A stretch of 64,000 nucleotides of DNA from Sporothrix humicola (taxonomy: Eukaryota > Ascomycota > Sordariomycetes > Ophiostomatales > Ophiostomataceae), in contig WNYE01000019.1 of the NCBI GenBank assembly GCA_021396245.1, positions 310,001 to 374,000 on the forward strand. Direction: 5' to 3'. The notes beneath the pieces were generated by a model that saw only the letters and a program-made list of their open reading frames with translations, ran no database searches and had not been told where the DNA came from. A program made the position numbers and the translations under genes. Below are positions 1 through 10,415 of this stretch, piece after piece (positions within the stretch are counted from its first letter, which is position 1; each line of letters starts with the position of its first letter).

Positions 1-428
1 ATTCATGTCCAATTTGAAGTTGCAGCAGAACGACGGATGGATCACGGATTGAGGAGGGACGGTCGACCTGACTCTGCATATTCGTGGTCCGGGCGGACGT
101 GCAGCAACGGAGGACTGGTCATGAAAAGCAGTGCTGCCGGAATCGACTTTTTTCGACGACAAATGGACAACTGCAAATTGGACGATATATGAGACGAGGG
201 ATTAATCCTACGCACGACGACAACGGCAACGACAACCAGAACGGCCACGGAATATCAGCCCACACACTGCCTCATTTCTGCCTGCTTTCTCCCATCTCGA
301 CCGGTCAACTGCGCATCTGCACGAAACGGAGATTTTGGTCTTTTGAAGAAGACGATATGGAGGGCGATCAAAGACGAAAAATCTTTTCATATCAGACATG
401 CATGCTAACAGACCTTCCACCGCAACAG
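1..428 (+). other. Intron of rpl9 (5' part outside window)
   Basis: The sequence from the window edge to 428 is read as the intron before the main rpl9 exon. It ends with a canonical branch site and CAG acceptor, and it does not contain the expected short first exon. Any reading frame here is incidental. Confidence 0.75.
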
Positions 429-964
429 TCAAGGTTCATATCAAGTCCAGACTCGTTACCGTTGAGGGCCCCAGAGGAAAGCTCTCCAAGGACCTGAGCC
501 ACGTCGCCGTCAACTTCTCCCTGCCGAAAAAGAACCTCATCCAGATCGAGATCCACCACGGCAACCGCAAGAATGTCGCCACCCTGCGCACCGTCCGGAC
601 GCTGATCAACAACCTGATCATCGGTGTCACCAAGGGCTACAAGTACAAGATGCGCTACGTCTACGCCCATTTCCCCATCAACGTCAACCTGGACAAGAAC
701 GCCGAGACCGGCCTGCACGAGGTCGAGATCCGCAACTTCATCGGCGAGAAGATTGTGCGGCGGGTGGTTATGCAGCCTGGTGTCGATGTCGAGATCTCCA
801 AGGCGCAGAAGGACGAGCTGATCCTGCAGGGCAACTCGCTCGAGGCTGTCTCCCAGAGCGCGGCAGACATCCAGCAGATCTGCAAGGTCCGGAACAAGGA
901 TATCCGGAAGTTCCTTGACGGTCTGTACGTCTCGGAGAAGGGCAACATTGTTGAGGACCAGTAG
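429..964 (+). CDS. rpl9: 60S ribosomal protein L9 (uL6), 3' exon, partial
   Basis: This is the last exon of eukaryotic ribosomal protein L9, a structural protein of the large subunit near the GTPase-associated centre. The translation follows the fungal L9 pattern nearly end to end. It includes VEGPRGKLSKDLSH, a TLINNLIIGVTKGYKYKMRYVYAHFP-type core, EIRNFIGEKIVRRVVMQPGV and the C-terminal DIQQICKVRNKDIRKFLDGLYVS region. The exon begins after a CTAAC branch site (about 403-408) and a CAACAG acceptor ending at 428. The first codon is completed by a G from the upstream exon (Val). An in-frame ATG at 398 lies inside the intron and is not the start. The first exon, normally about 14 codons beginning MKYI or MRYI, is not in the window, so this intron is at least 428 nt, long for this genome. 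The stop is TAG at 962-964. The gene converges on the minus-strand surface-protein gene. Confidence 0.96.
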
Positions 965-1930
965 ATACCCAGAAAAGGGTTTTTGCTGTCTGTCTTTTGC
1001 TGTCTGTTGTCTCTTGTGGTGTTTTTCTATATCGATAACTTATTTTTTTGTGATGTTTTACACCAAACGGCTTCTTTCTCGGTTTGCGGTTTTGTTTTCA
1101 TACGGGACACACAAGGAAAAAAGGCGAATGGGCGGAGAGGGCAGTCGGAGGTTTCTGTGTCATGAGATGAGAGGGCGATCCCATGTCTAGAGAAAACGAT
1201 ACGGGTCGCCCGATCATTCTCTGCACAAAAATTAGAGAAAGGGGGGCTGAACACTAAAAAAAACTACCCTCTCGAACAAAAAAATAAAAAAAAGCTTCTC
1301 ATTCTTCTTGCATCTCCCTCTGTGCATGTGTGCACGCCCATTTGTTATCCGAGAGGAAAGAACCGTACTTTCATTGGAGTACATCTTACAAAATAAAAGT
1401 CATGGGTTATGGCGAATTGGCGGTACTTTGATTTAATACAAAAATATTCGAAATTTATGTCTTGCTACAAAATGTGATTGAGAGCCTTCTTATAAACCGA
1501 GGGTTTGATTTTACGATCCAATGCCTATTCACTATCACAAGTTCAAGTTCATTGCAAATTTTGTGTTTTGTGTTAATTTCATTATTCTTTCATGGTTTTC
1601 ATTTTGATTAAATAAATAGTAGGCATATGCTATAGATTGCTCATAAAAAGCCCCAGATCTTCGTTGGTATCGATCGAGTTCTCGTCTTTGTCGTTCTTTC
1701 GTTCTTCCGTTCTTCGTTCTTTTGATTCATCACCTCCTCTTCATTCTTCTTTCTTGATATGTCGTTGTCGTTGATATAACCATCCCAAACGCCGTCGCAA
1801 TGATGACAATAAATGCGAAGTAAATACAAAACTGCCCCTCTCGGGAACAAAGGAAATATGTGCTAGAAAAAAGGAAATAGTGTTGAGTGTTTTCTTTGAT
1901 ATCAATGCGTCTTTAGGTGCACACTTCAGT
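965..1930. other. Convergent 3' intergenic region rpl9 / surface-protein gene
   Basis: The 3' flanks of two convergent genes meet here. The sequence is AT-rich, with several AATAAA-like words on both strands around 1390-1440 and 1605-1620 that could serve 3'-end formation. I see no coding potential or RNA gene. Confidence 0.6.
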
Positions 1931-3079
1931 CTACATCTGAGACGGGGCGCGAGACCGACGGGACTGTCGAGAAGGACGAGACGACCGGGAAACCCGTGTG
2001 GGATCGCTGCGCCGGCTGGCCCGTGTGCCTCTAGACCGCCGCGAGTTTTGACTGCTCGGGACGGTGGCTGTGTACGATGAGGCGCTGTAGTAACCGCTGC
2101 TGATCTCACTGCGAGACCGCATCGGGCGGCGGCGCTCTTCGTTCTTGTGGTCCTTGTGGCGCTTGAGACCGAGCAGGAGCAGAAGGGTGCCGGCGGCAGC
2201 ACCGAGACCCAGCCAGCCACGACCGCTGCTCTTCTTCTCGCTCACAGGCGGTGGCGGGCGTCCACCCCCGCCGCCACCGTACCAGCTGCTGTGCTGACCA
2301 CCGCTGTTGTGGCGGTGGTAGCGCTCCTCCTCGATAATAGTCACGTTGTCCTCGTCACGGCGCTTCTTAGGGCCGAGACCTAGAATAGCCATCAGGCCGT
2401 GCCACAAACCGCGGACAAGAACGCATGCGCAGACTGCAATCAGCAGAGCGGTACCAGCCAGAGTACCAATCACGATACCGGCAATGGCACCACCAGACAG
2501 GTGGTTCGAGGAGGTCGTGGAGCTGACATCGGAGCCGCCGGTGGCACCAGCGCCCAGAGCGGTGCCAGTGCCGGTGCCGGAAGTGGCCTTGAAGGGAGGG
2601 TTGTAGGGAGTGGTGACGGTCGCGCCGTTGGTCGTGTAGGTCGTGTAGTAGACGGGGGTCGTGGTCGGAGCGGCAAAGTTGGTCGTTGTGCCACCGTCGC
2701 CGCCACCGCCAGCTCCAGGATTGTCGAGGCACTGGCCATCGTAAGGGCAGTATTGCCAGCTGCCACAGCACACGCTGCCGCAAGCAATCTGACCAGAGCC
2801 GGCAACAGGAGTGCAGATACCGCCCGTTGCCATAGCAGGCGTGCCAGATGTGTATGTGCTCGTGAATGTCTGCGTCTCGGTCCAGGTTGTGGTGTAGAGG
2901 TCGTAGCGAGCAACAATAATATTCTCACGCTCCTTCAGAATTTCCTTTGAGAGGTCTCGCCGAGGGTCTTCAGCCATCTCGGGGACTGGGTGTGCCGATG
3001 CAGGTGTGAGGAGGAGGAGTAGAGGCAGGAGCTTGGCTGCCGAGGGCAGGCTTGCCCTGTTGCGGAGTTCGGAAAACAT
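1931..3079 (-). CDS. Ser/Thr/Gly-rich single-pass membrane (surface) protein
   Basis: A 382-residue protein, started here at the ATG at 3079-3077 because a signal peptide follows at once (hydrophobic LLPLLLLLTPASA, residues about 17-29). Next comes an extracellular Thr/Ser/Tyr-rich part with six cysteines (about residues 89, 100, 104, 105, 111, 117; core IACGSVCCGSWQYC). A Gly/Thr-rich stalk and a clear membrane segment follow (about 196-222, AIAGIVIGTLAGTALLIAV). The cytoplasmic part is basic, with a poly-Gly and poly-Pro stretch, a second short hydrophobic Gly/Ala/Leu stretch (about 289-306) and an Arg/Ser-rich tail. The layout resembles fungal proteins often annotated as LPXTG-like or wall-stress-sensor-like, but no LPXTG motif is present. 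Function is unknown; a cell-surface anchor or sensor role is inferred from architecture. The longer reading frame upstream (to 3133) would need a non-ATG start and is rejected. Confidence 0.78.
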   Translation of the reverse strand: MFSELRNRASLPSAAKLLPLLLLLTPASAHPVPEMAEDPRRDLSKEILKERENIIVARYDLYTTTWTETQTFTSTYTSGTPAMATGGICTPVAGSGQIACGSVCCGSWQYCPYDGQCLDNPGAGGGGDGGTTTNFAAPTTTPVYYTTYTTNGATVTTPYNPPFKATSGTGTGTALGAGATGGSDVSSTTSSNHLSGGAIAGIVIGTLAGTALLIAVCACVLVRGLWHGLMAILGLGPKKRRDEDNVTIIEEERYHRHNSGGQHSSWYGGGGGGRPPPPVSEKKSSGRGWLGLGAAAGTLLLLLGLKRHKDHKNEERRRPMRSRSEISSGYYSASSYTATVPSSQNSRRSRGTRASRRSDPTRVSRSSRPSRQSRRSRAPSQM

Positions 3080-5434
3080 TATGAAAAATGTGTGAAAGTC
3101 GGGCTTGGTTTTAAACACGAGAAAAAAAGGCAATGAGAGGCCTGTCAGGCTCCGCCACCGAGCCGGACAAACTCGAGGTGGTTCTGTTGCGTGCAGCGGT
3201 CGAATCTTTTGTTGTGTCTGGAATGTGAAGGATGCCGAGAGGTGGGGTTGAGGAGTTGTGAGTCGGTGAGAGCTCGAGGCCGCTGAAGGATCGGATCACG
3301 TTATTGCAAGCCGAGACAGTCACTGGAACGTGAACAGAAAAGCTTAATTTGACTGAGCTATCGTCTAAAAAGCGAATGAGCTGCAAGGCTCAACGTCTTG
3401 TTGTCTGAGAAGATGTCGAGGTATTATTTTGTTGTGAAAAAAAAATGCGTATCCAATCCGTCAGGCCGAAATGTCGTCACTGAGCCGGGGTCGAGGATCT
3501 TGTGCAGAGACGCAGTCGTGAAAGTCGAGGAATGCACACACGGAAACACAAGATGTGAGATCAAAATGAGTGCGAAAAAGAAAAGAGAGGGAGAGAGTTG
3601 AAGAAGCAGATCAAAGCAAGAGAGAGAAAGAAACAAGTCTTATGGAATGCATGTGGCTTTCTGCGTCGTCTTAAAAGGGAGGCTGCAGGCACTTTAACCC
3701 ACGCGTGCCGCGCTGGCAGGGAAGGCGCAAATCGCCAAGTCTGGAAAGTGTGAGAGGGTGAGAAGAAAAAAAGAATTAAAGATGGCTGGGAGGAAGGAGC
3801 AGAGGCGGGCAGTGGGTGCTGTAAGTGGTAACTGTGGAGAGAAGACCAGTAGGTAAACAGGGGGGACAGGGGTGTAAGTGCTGGACTATGGTGGGCAGCG
3901 ACGGGCAAACACGACACGACGCTGCAGAAACCTTCAAAAATACAGGGGTGTGGCCTGGAAGAGGCGCTTTCCTCATTTCCCCCAACCTCCCCTCTTGTTG
4001 CCCAAAACCCAGCCTCTCGGTTTTCTAATGTACAGGGGAAAGAGGGGCGGCAACAGCCTCGTCATCGTGAGGAAAGCGCGATGCACTGATTCTCGCCTGC
4101 CAGATTATCTCTCGAGTCCACAAACCCCTGTCGCTCTGCAAGTTTTCTGGAAGAAGACAGATGATCCTTTGTTCGAGATTGCTTCTTGTTCTTTATTGTT
4201 TTCGTCTTGAGATCCATTTCCTCGGGATGGAATCACTACTTGGCAGCTTGGTTCGCTGGAACCTGGCTGTCCCAACATCCTCTGCCATGGCACAGAATAC
4301 GACGCCCAAAAGTGTGTCTTCGGTCCACGCAAAAGCCCTTGATGCATAATACGGGCATTCTGGGTGCTGCCAACGCATGGCGCCCGCTGTGAACCGCCGG
4401 ACCAATCGGACTGGTGCAGCCAACGAGGTTGTCCGTGGTGGTGATGCAGGTTGCAGTCCAGCGGGATGTTTACTTGCTTTGTGCCTTTTCGGGAAGCCCC
4501 GCCGCTGACAGGGCGACTATCAATAGTGGTCACATGTCTGATCACGTGACATATCTAACTGAAGCTTTCTCACTCAACAACCACCAAACAAATCAACTGT
4601 CTTTCTCAAGATTTCTCATAGAGCCTGCAGCAGTATATTTAAACCTTTCATTAGTTTTCATCCTACACGTACGACCACAGGTGCTGGACAGCTCGGGATC
4701 CCGTCCGCTCTCCCCTAGATAAGCCAGCAACCGCCGGATTAGTAGCTGGGTCGGTGACGACCAGCGAATCCCCGGTGTTGTACGTTTTTTGCCGGTTTTA
4801 TTTTTTCCAGAAGTATACATTGCATCTGTGCCCTTGTAAATTCACATCATCCAAAATGCCATTCTGTCTGGTTTTCATGAGTTCGTCCCTTCTTTGTGTC
4901 AGTCGTTCCTTCTTATCTTATCGCACCAGCCTCTCTGCTCTTTCCTATTCCGTGGCGGTGTTGGACGCGGCATTTTGTGGCCCAAGCTTGGGGAAGCTTT
5001 AGCGGGGCGTGCAAGTTCATTGGTCATGCCAGGTACCTAAACCTCCCTAGCGTGCAGTGCTGTATCAATCCACGCATGGAGGCCACCAGCAAACCAGTAA
5101 GGAAGGAGCCAAGGAAGCGTAGCAACAGCCTTCCTTTCATGACTTTCTGCCAGCTGATTGCTCGATTGACACCATCGTCACCAGGCACCCGATTATCACC
5201 AATCTTCGTTTCCACCCCTCGGCACCCGCCTGCCAGCACACACGAGGCCGTGACGAAGGCTTTTAGATTTTCTTTTTGCCAGCAGTATCTGCTATCGTGC
5301 ATTTGATCCATTGATTGGAGAAGCGACGCATCGTGCTTCCGACATCGAATCGAATTTCATCCGAATCTCGAACCCTTCCATCCAATTTTAACTTACCTCG
5401 ACTCGATATCCCATCTCCCTCCAACCGTCTCACA
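3080..5434. other. Divergent intergenic region, surface-protein gene / vma13
   Basis: This is a 2.35-kb promoter region between two divergent genes. The last 130 bases before the vma13 start are pyrimidine-rich, as expected for a fungal leader. A TTTAGCGGGG word lies at 4998-5007. The open frames here (for example 4105-4545 minus and 4896-5306 plus) have no recognisable protein features. Confidence 0.6.
4998..5007 (+). promoter_or_regulatory. TTTAGCGGGG promoter word upstream of vma13
   Basis: The decamer TTTAGCGGGG occurs 428 bases before the vma13 ATG and recurs exactly in the rpe1/DUF4243 intergenic region. GCGGGG fits the published SYGGRG consensus of the carbon-catabolite repressor CreA/Cre1. 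Whether it is bound is unknown. Confidence 0.35.
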
Positions 5435-7022
5435 ATGTCTGTCGACCCGCCGACCTACCTGACGGCGCTGCAGAACAACATCCGCACACGGCCGATTCCC
5501 TGGGATGGCGCGGTGAGAGCCGGCACTGTGCTGGAGTGGCAGCTGACCAAGATCCGGGCCGTCGACAAGGTGAAGAAGGATGTCCGCAAGCAGGCAGTCG
5601 AGAACGACCTGGACGGCTACCGGATACTGTTTGCAGGCGGTGCGCGCGACGACCAGCCGAGCGTGCTGCAGTCGGCGGCACGACGCACCGATGTGGTGCA
5701 GTACATTCTGGTTCTGCTCAATGATCTGCTCGAAACAATCCCTTCGCTCGCCAAGGCGATCCTGGCGGTGGCCAAGGGCCCACGGCCATCCGAGGACCCG
5801 TACCGCAACATCCTGCCGCTGCTCGCGCACTCCAACAACGCCGACGACCCGATCCCGCTGCTGACGGCAACGGTTCTGACGACGCTTTTAGCCAACTCGC
5901 GCGACGAGTCTTCGGCAACGCTCGAGCGTGCCCTGCCGGCCCTCTTGAGCTATCTGTCGACGCTGGCGCAGCAGAGCACCGACGCTGGACTGCAGGATAT
6001 CGGCGTGCTCGAGTCGTCGTCGCTGCTGTACAGCCGGACAACACGCCAGCAGTTTTGGGCACAGCGCAGCGAGACAGTGGCACCGCTGATCAAGATTTTG
6101 CGGACGGCCGCCGGTGTGAGCACGAGCGGCGGCGAGGATACGGCAGCTGGTCTGTGGCGTGCTACGGGTGGCGGCAGCGGTGGCTCGTCGGCCGTCAACG
6201 GCGCCAGTGATCCAGTGGCTAGCCGTATCGGTGCTCTGATGGAAGGCTCAATCGGCGGCGGTGTCGGTCTGCAGCTGCTGTACCATGTCCTGCTTGTGCT
6301 ATGGCAGCTGTCCTTTGACGCCGCCGACATTGGTGACGATCTGAATGAGTAGGTCCCGTTTGTGCCTAGTTTAAATGGATTATGTTTGCAACTACTAACA
6401 GCCCAGGGAATACGACTTTGTCCTTCTGGCAACACAGCTGCTGCGGCTGTCGCCAAAGGAAAAGACGACACGGCTGCTCGTGGCCACGCTACTCAACCTG
6501 CTGTCCAACAACCGCCAGACGCTGCTGCCGACGGCCGTGCTCGCCCGCCTGCCTGCCCTTTTGAAGAACGTCGCCGGCCGCCAGCACGCCGACCCAGACC
6601 TGCAGGACGACCTGCAGCAGCTGCGCGACCTGCTCGACGAGTACACGGCCACCAAGACGACGTTTGACGAGTACGTCGCCGAGGTCAACACGGGCCACCT
6701 GCGCTGGTCGCCGCCGCACCGCAACACGGTGTTCTGGGCCGAGAACGCGCGCCGCATTCTGGACGAAGACAACGGCGCCATCCCGCGCAAGCTGGCCGAG
6801 ATCATGGCCAAGCCGTGGGACAACGACAAGGCGGTGCTCGCGATTGCGTGCAACGACATTGGCGCGCTGGTGCGCGAGGTGCCCGAGAAGCGCAGCAGCC
6901 TCGAGAAGCTGGGCCTGAAGACGCGGGTGATGCAACTGATGGGCGAGGCCGACGAGTCTGTGCGCTGGGAGAGCCTGCAGGCGCTCGGTGGCTGGCTCAA
7001 GTACAGCTTTGAGACGAAGTAG
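5435..7022 (+). CDS. vma13: V-type H+-ATPase V1 subunit H, join(5435..6348, 6407..7022)
   Basis: This encodes subunit H (Vma13) of the vacuolar proton pump, which joins V1 to V0 activity and silences free V1. The 509-residue protein starts with MSVDPPTYLTALQNNI and has the all-helical HEAT/armadillo character of the family. The C-terminal domain carries its typical signature (NTVFWAENARRILDEDNGA, then KPWDNDKAVLAIACNDIGA, then MQLMGEADESVRWESLQAL). One 58-nt intron (6349-6406) has a GTAGGT donor, an ACTAACA branch site and a CAG acceptor. The join restores GEE-YDFVLLATQLL-type sequence. A low-complexity Gly/Ser insert (about residues 225-275) separates N-terminal helical repeats. The ATG at 5435 is chosen because it follows a pyrimidine-rich leader; upstream frame extension lacks an ATG. 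The gene converges on the MFS permease gene. Confidence 0.95.
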
Positions 7023-7342
7023 GCGAGAGGTCGTTCTTTGATTTATTTTTGGTTTTCCTTTCTTGTCTGCTGTTTCAGCTGTCGTGTATCTGTTGTTCGT
7101 TTAATATTGCATCTGTGTTTTGTTGCCTTTTGGTGATGGCAGTCAACACTGTGCCATCCTCTTTTTTGTTATATTTTTTGTCTTTTCTATTGCATCTCAT
7201 AGAACCAGTCACATCACAATTTTGGCATCTATTCTTATAGGATATCTATTCTTTTGGCTATGCAATTATGTACGAGATGTATATGATGGAAGGTCTATTT
7301 ACAAGAAGGTAGCGACAGCATCAACCAACCCTACTCGCCCGC
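7023..7342. other. Convergent 3' region vma13 / MFS gene
   Basis: A 320-base T-rich spacer between two convergent stop codons. It presumably holds both polyadenylation regions. Nothing else is seen. Confidence 0.6.
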
Positions 7343-9217
7343 TTACTTGGTACTCCGAAGACCCCGGCCGTTGATAAACAGCGATGCCACGACCGCAAGC
7401 AGAGCCACGACGGCCGATGCAATGAACGAGTATTGCAGGCCTTCGTAGTAGACGTGTCTAGCCTTCAACTGCAGATCCGCCGGCAGCTCCAGCAGATACG
7501 ATACCGAGTGGCGCAACTCATCAACAACCCGAGCCAGCTCGTCCTTGTCTGTGATGGCATCTGCTAGAACCTGTGGCAGTCTCAGACTCAGTGTGGTCTG
7601 AAGGACAGCCGAAGTGATTGCCACGCCCCAGACCATACCAAGCGACCGGATCAGATACACAGAAGAAGCAGACACGGCATGGTCGTTGTGCTCAAACGTC
7701 GCCAGCGACGTAAACAGCAAACCGGGGAACACGATGCCCTGGCCCAAATTGGCCGGGAAGATGTACACCAGGTACTTCCAGGCAGCGACGCCCTCGAAAC
7801 CGAGTGACGCAACAAGGCCGTTACCAAGGACCATAAAGGAGGCTCCGACACGCACAAGTGTCGTCAGGCGGCCCCAGCGGGACATCACGACGCCAGCAAG
7901 CAGGCCACCAATGGGCGAGGCCAATGAAGGGATGGCGAGACGGGCACCGGCCTTGGTGGCAGAATCACGGAGCACGACCTGGAAGAAAAGAGGCAGACTG
8001 AAGAGATACGCATAGGCGGCAAAACCGACGCAAACGTTGGCAGCTTGGGTGGTCAGCGGCAGGCGTCCACGCAGCATCCGCAGCGGGATGATAGGTGCCA
8101 CAGTCGGCTTGCCGTCTTCATCTATCGTGCGCTCTCTGCGACCCTCAACAGCGAGGAACAACGCCAGAAGGACGACACTGCCCAAAAGACACAACCAAAC
8201 CCATGGACTACTCCAGGGCAGCTCATTTCCGCCGAGACTGAGACCGACAAGCTGAACAGAGACACCGACAACGAGCAAAAGCGCGCCTGTGACATCGATG
8301 CGTGCCCATGTCCGGCAGAACGAGCCGTCGACGCCCGCCAGCATCATATGTGACGGGTTCTTGACCACGCGCATGCCCAGCACAAAGACGACGACCGACA
8401 CGGGCACCTGGGCCGCAAAACACCACCGCCAGCCGATCGTGTCGGTGATACTACCACCGAAGGATGCGCCACAGATCGCACCAAAGCCGTACACGCCGTT
8501 CTGCATGGCCTGGTACATGCCCCGTCGCCGAAACGGGATCATGTCCGAGTTGACAATCGTGGCCATCGTCATGAGCCCGCCGCCGCCGAGACCGGCCAGA
8601 GCACGCATGCTGTTAAGGATCAGGATGCTGGGTGCGAGTGCACAGCCGGCACATCCCAGTGCAAAAGCAGCCGTGGACAGCAGGAAGCAGACACGGCGGC
8701 CGACAAGGTCGGATACACGGCCATAGAGCGGCTGGAAGGCTGTGCTCGTAACGAGATACGACGTGGTCAACCAGGATGCAGCATTGGCGGCACCAAAATC
8801 AGAACTGATGACGGCATAGGTCGAGGCTGTGATCGTGCCGTCGAAGCCCGAGAGGAAGACGTTGGCCATGATGGCGACTTGAATCCAGAGGAAACCTGGT
8901 GGTGGCGTCCAGTCGTCGGCGGCAGTAGTGGAAGCATTTTCAACTGGTGCATGTCCAAGCTCTGCCTCGATATCGAGTTCAAGATCGCTGTCGATTTCAT
9001 CGTCATCTTTGGCGAGTAGCCGCTGGTGTTCAACGGAAGCGGGGTTGCTTCCGGACCGGCTGTCGTTCAAGAACCCCGAGTGTTCGTCTTCATAGTCGTC
9101 GTTGTCACCAGCAAGTGGCCGGTCTAATGTTTGCATTCGTGTTGTGATTGGTGTTATATCATTGTCGTCTTGTGGAAAGGCCGAGGCTCGTTGCAATGTC
9201 GGCGATATGGGTGGCAT
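7343..9217 (-). CDS. MFS permease, DHA2 type, vacuolar Fnx1/Vba-like
   Basis: A 624-residue intronless major-facilitator permease with about 14 hydrophobic segments. It has an acidic N-terminal tail of about 105 residues. TM1 carries the SGFDGTITASTYAVISSDF signature. MFS motif A is YGRVSDLVGRR (residues 165-175), and antiporter-type motif C features appear in the fifth helix region (VYGFGAICGASFGG). The overall layout matches the fungal DHA2 branch containing S. pombe Fnx1/Fnx2 and yeast Vba proteins, which move basic amino acids into the vacuole. Drug export as in Azr1/Sge1 is the main alternative. The tail contains EHQRLL (residues 63-68), an acidic dileucine motif of the kind used for AP-3 sorting to the vacuole, which supports vacuolar placement (inference). 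The start is the ATG at 9217-9215. Confidence 0.9.
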   Translation of the reverse strand: MPPISPTLQRASAFPQDDNDITPITTRMQTLDRPLAGDNDDYEDEHSGFLNDSRSGSNPASVEHQRLLAKDDDEIDSDLELDIEAELGHAPVENASTTAADDWTPPPGFLWIQVAIMANVFLSGFDGTITASTYAVISSDFGAANAASWLTTSYLVTSTAFQPLYGRVSDLVGRRVCFLLSTAAFALGCAGCALAPSILILNSMRALAGLGGGGLMTMATIVNSDMIPFRRRGMYQAMQNGVYGFGAICGASFGGSITDTIGWRWCFAAQVPVSVVVFVLGMRVVKNPSHMMLAGVDGSFCRTWARIDVTGALLLVVGVSVQLVGLSLGGNELPWSSPWVWLCLLGSVVLLALFLAVEGRRERTIDEDGKPTVAPIIPLRMLRGRLPLTTQAANVCVGFAAYAYLFSLPLFFQVVLRDSATKAGARLAIPSLASPIGGLLAGVVMSRWGRLTTLVRVGASFMVLGNGLVASLGFEGVAAWKYLVYIFPANLGQGIVFPGLLFTSLATFEHNDHAVSASSVYLIRSLGMVWGVAITSAVLQTTLSLRLPQVLADAITDKDELARVVDELRHSVSYLLELPADLQLKARHVYYEGLQYSFIASAVVALLAVVASLFINGRGLRSTK

Positions 9218-10415
9218 TGTGTATGTGCCTAAAGCGGTTGTGTTTGAAGAATGATTTTGAAGAATTTTAGTTTCTTTGGGAATTTAAGACGTGTAAAAAG
9301 AAAATAGAAAAAAATCAGGTGCAATGATCAAATATAAACAAATAATGAAGTGACAAGTATCAAATAAGAACGAGTGAAATGGAAGAACAAGTCAACAAAA
9401 GGGACCACAAATGGCGAGTCATACGGGCTTGTCCTGCATAACATCTGTCAGGTCGAATTGTCGAAATGCAACCTGGAATGGACCGGGTTCGGAATTGGAT
9501 GTAGTTCGCGTAGTAGTGGAAAACGGCAGGCAAAACTAAAAGTCAAAATTCACCCGCAAAACAGCCAACCAACGCCGTTGTAAACGCCGTTTACGAGTCA
9601 AAAGGATTAGTTTTAGGGCCGGTCCTCTGTATTTTAGCAGCGGGAACGTCTGTCATGGCAGCATCCGCACGGCGTTGTAACGATTTTGTCATTGCTGCCC
9701 CTGGATCCCTTGGATGGGAGAATTGCTGTTGGAAATGGCATCATTCGATGCTAGTTATGTGTTGGAGTTACTGTGTGAAAATAGAGTGCAGATACACCCA
9801 GGCTGTATTGAGTAAACTTGGGCCGCCGCAGAAATAAACGAGAAAATCTTTCCGGAGAAGAATATGAGTAAAACGGAAAGCACTGCATATTTTCTGCCAA
9901 GAGTTCTCCACCCCCGGCATACCCGCTCAAAAAAAAGTTGATGCAGTGGGATGGAGAGAGGATGGACAAAAGAGAGTCAAGAGATAAAGTCAGAAAACAT
10001 TCAAAAATTATACTGTTTTCTTTCCAGCCATTACCCATTATCCATAATCCATAGACGAAATATACAACAAGAATACAAAACTACAAAAAGAATCCGTGGG
10101 TCTTCAAGAAGAGAAGGAAACCAGGATCAATAATATCCAAACGCCAATGATCGCAGAGAATGTACAAAGTCCGTCTCCATGCTCGTGTATCGTGTATATG
10201 CATAGAGTGTGGCCGGGCTTGGTGTCGTCTAGTATGACAATGCAATATAATGAAAACAGTGTGAGGGAGTCAGCGTGTGCTCGACGACTCTTTAGAACAC
10301 AGGGGATATTAACGAAAAGTTGTAATCGAAACTTGTGTACAGCGAAAGTGAGATAGGTGTTCTGAAAGAGTCGTCAAGTGTTGTTATTGTCATTAAATGT
10401 GAAAAGTGCCGTCAA
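9218..10415. other. Intergenic region between MFS gene and unknown gene
   Basis: About 1.2 kb, containing the promoter of the MFS gene (right side of that gene) and the 3' flank of the next minus-strand gene. It is AT-rich with short open frames only. No gene or RNA is recognised. Confidence 0.6.

Noticed and set aside
398..428. ATG at 398 as the rpl9 start
   Set aside because: The ten residues before KVHIKSR do not match L9, and a CTAAC branch site plus CAG acceptor lie between the ATG and the conserved sequence.
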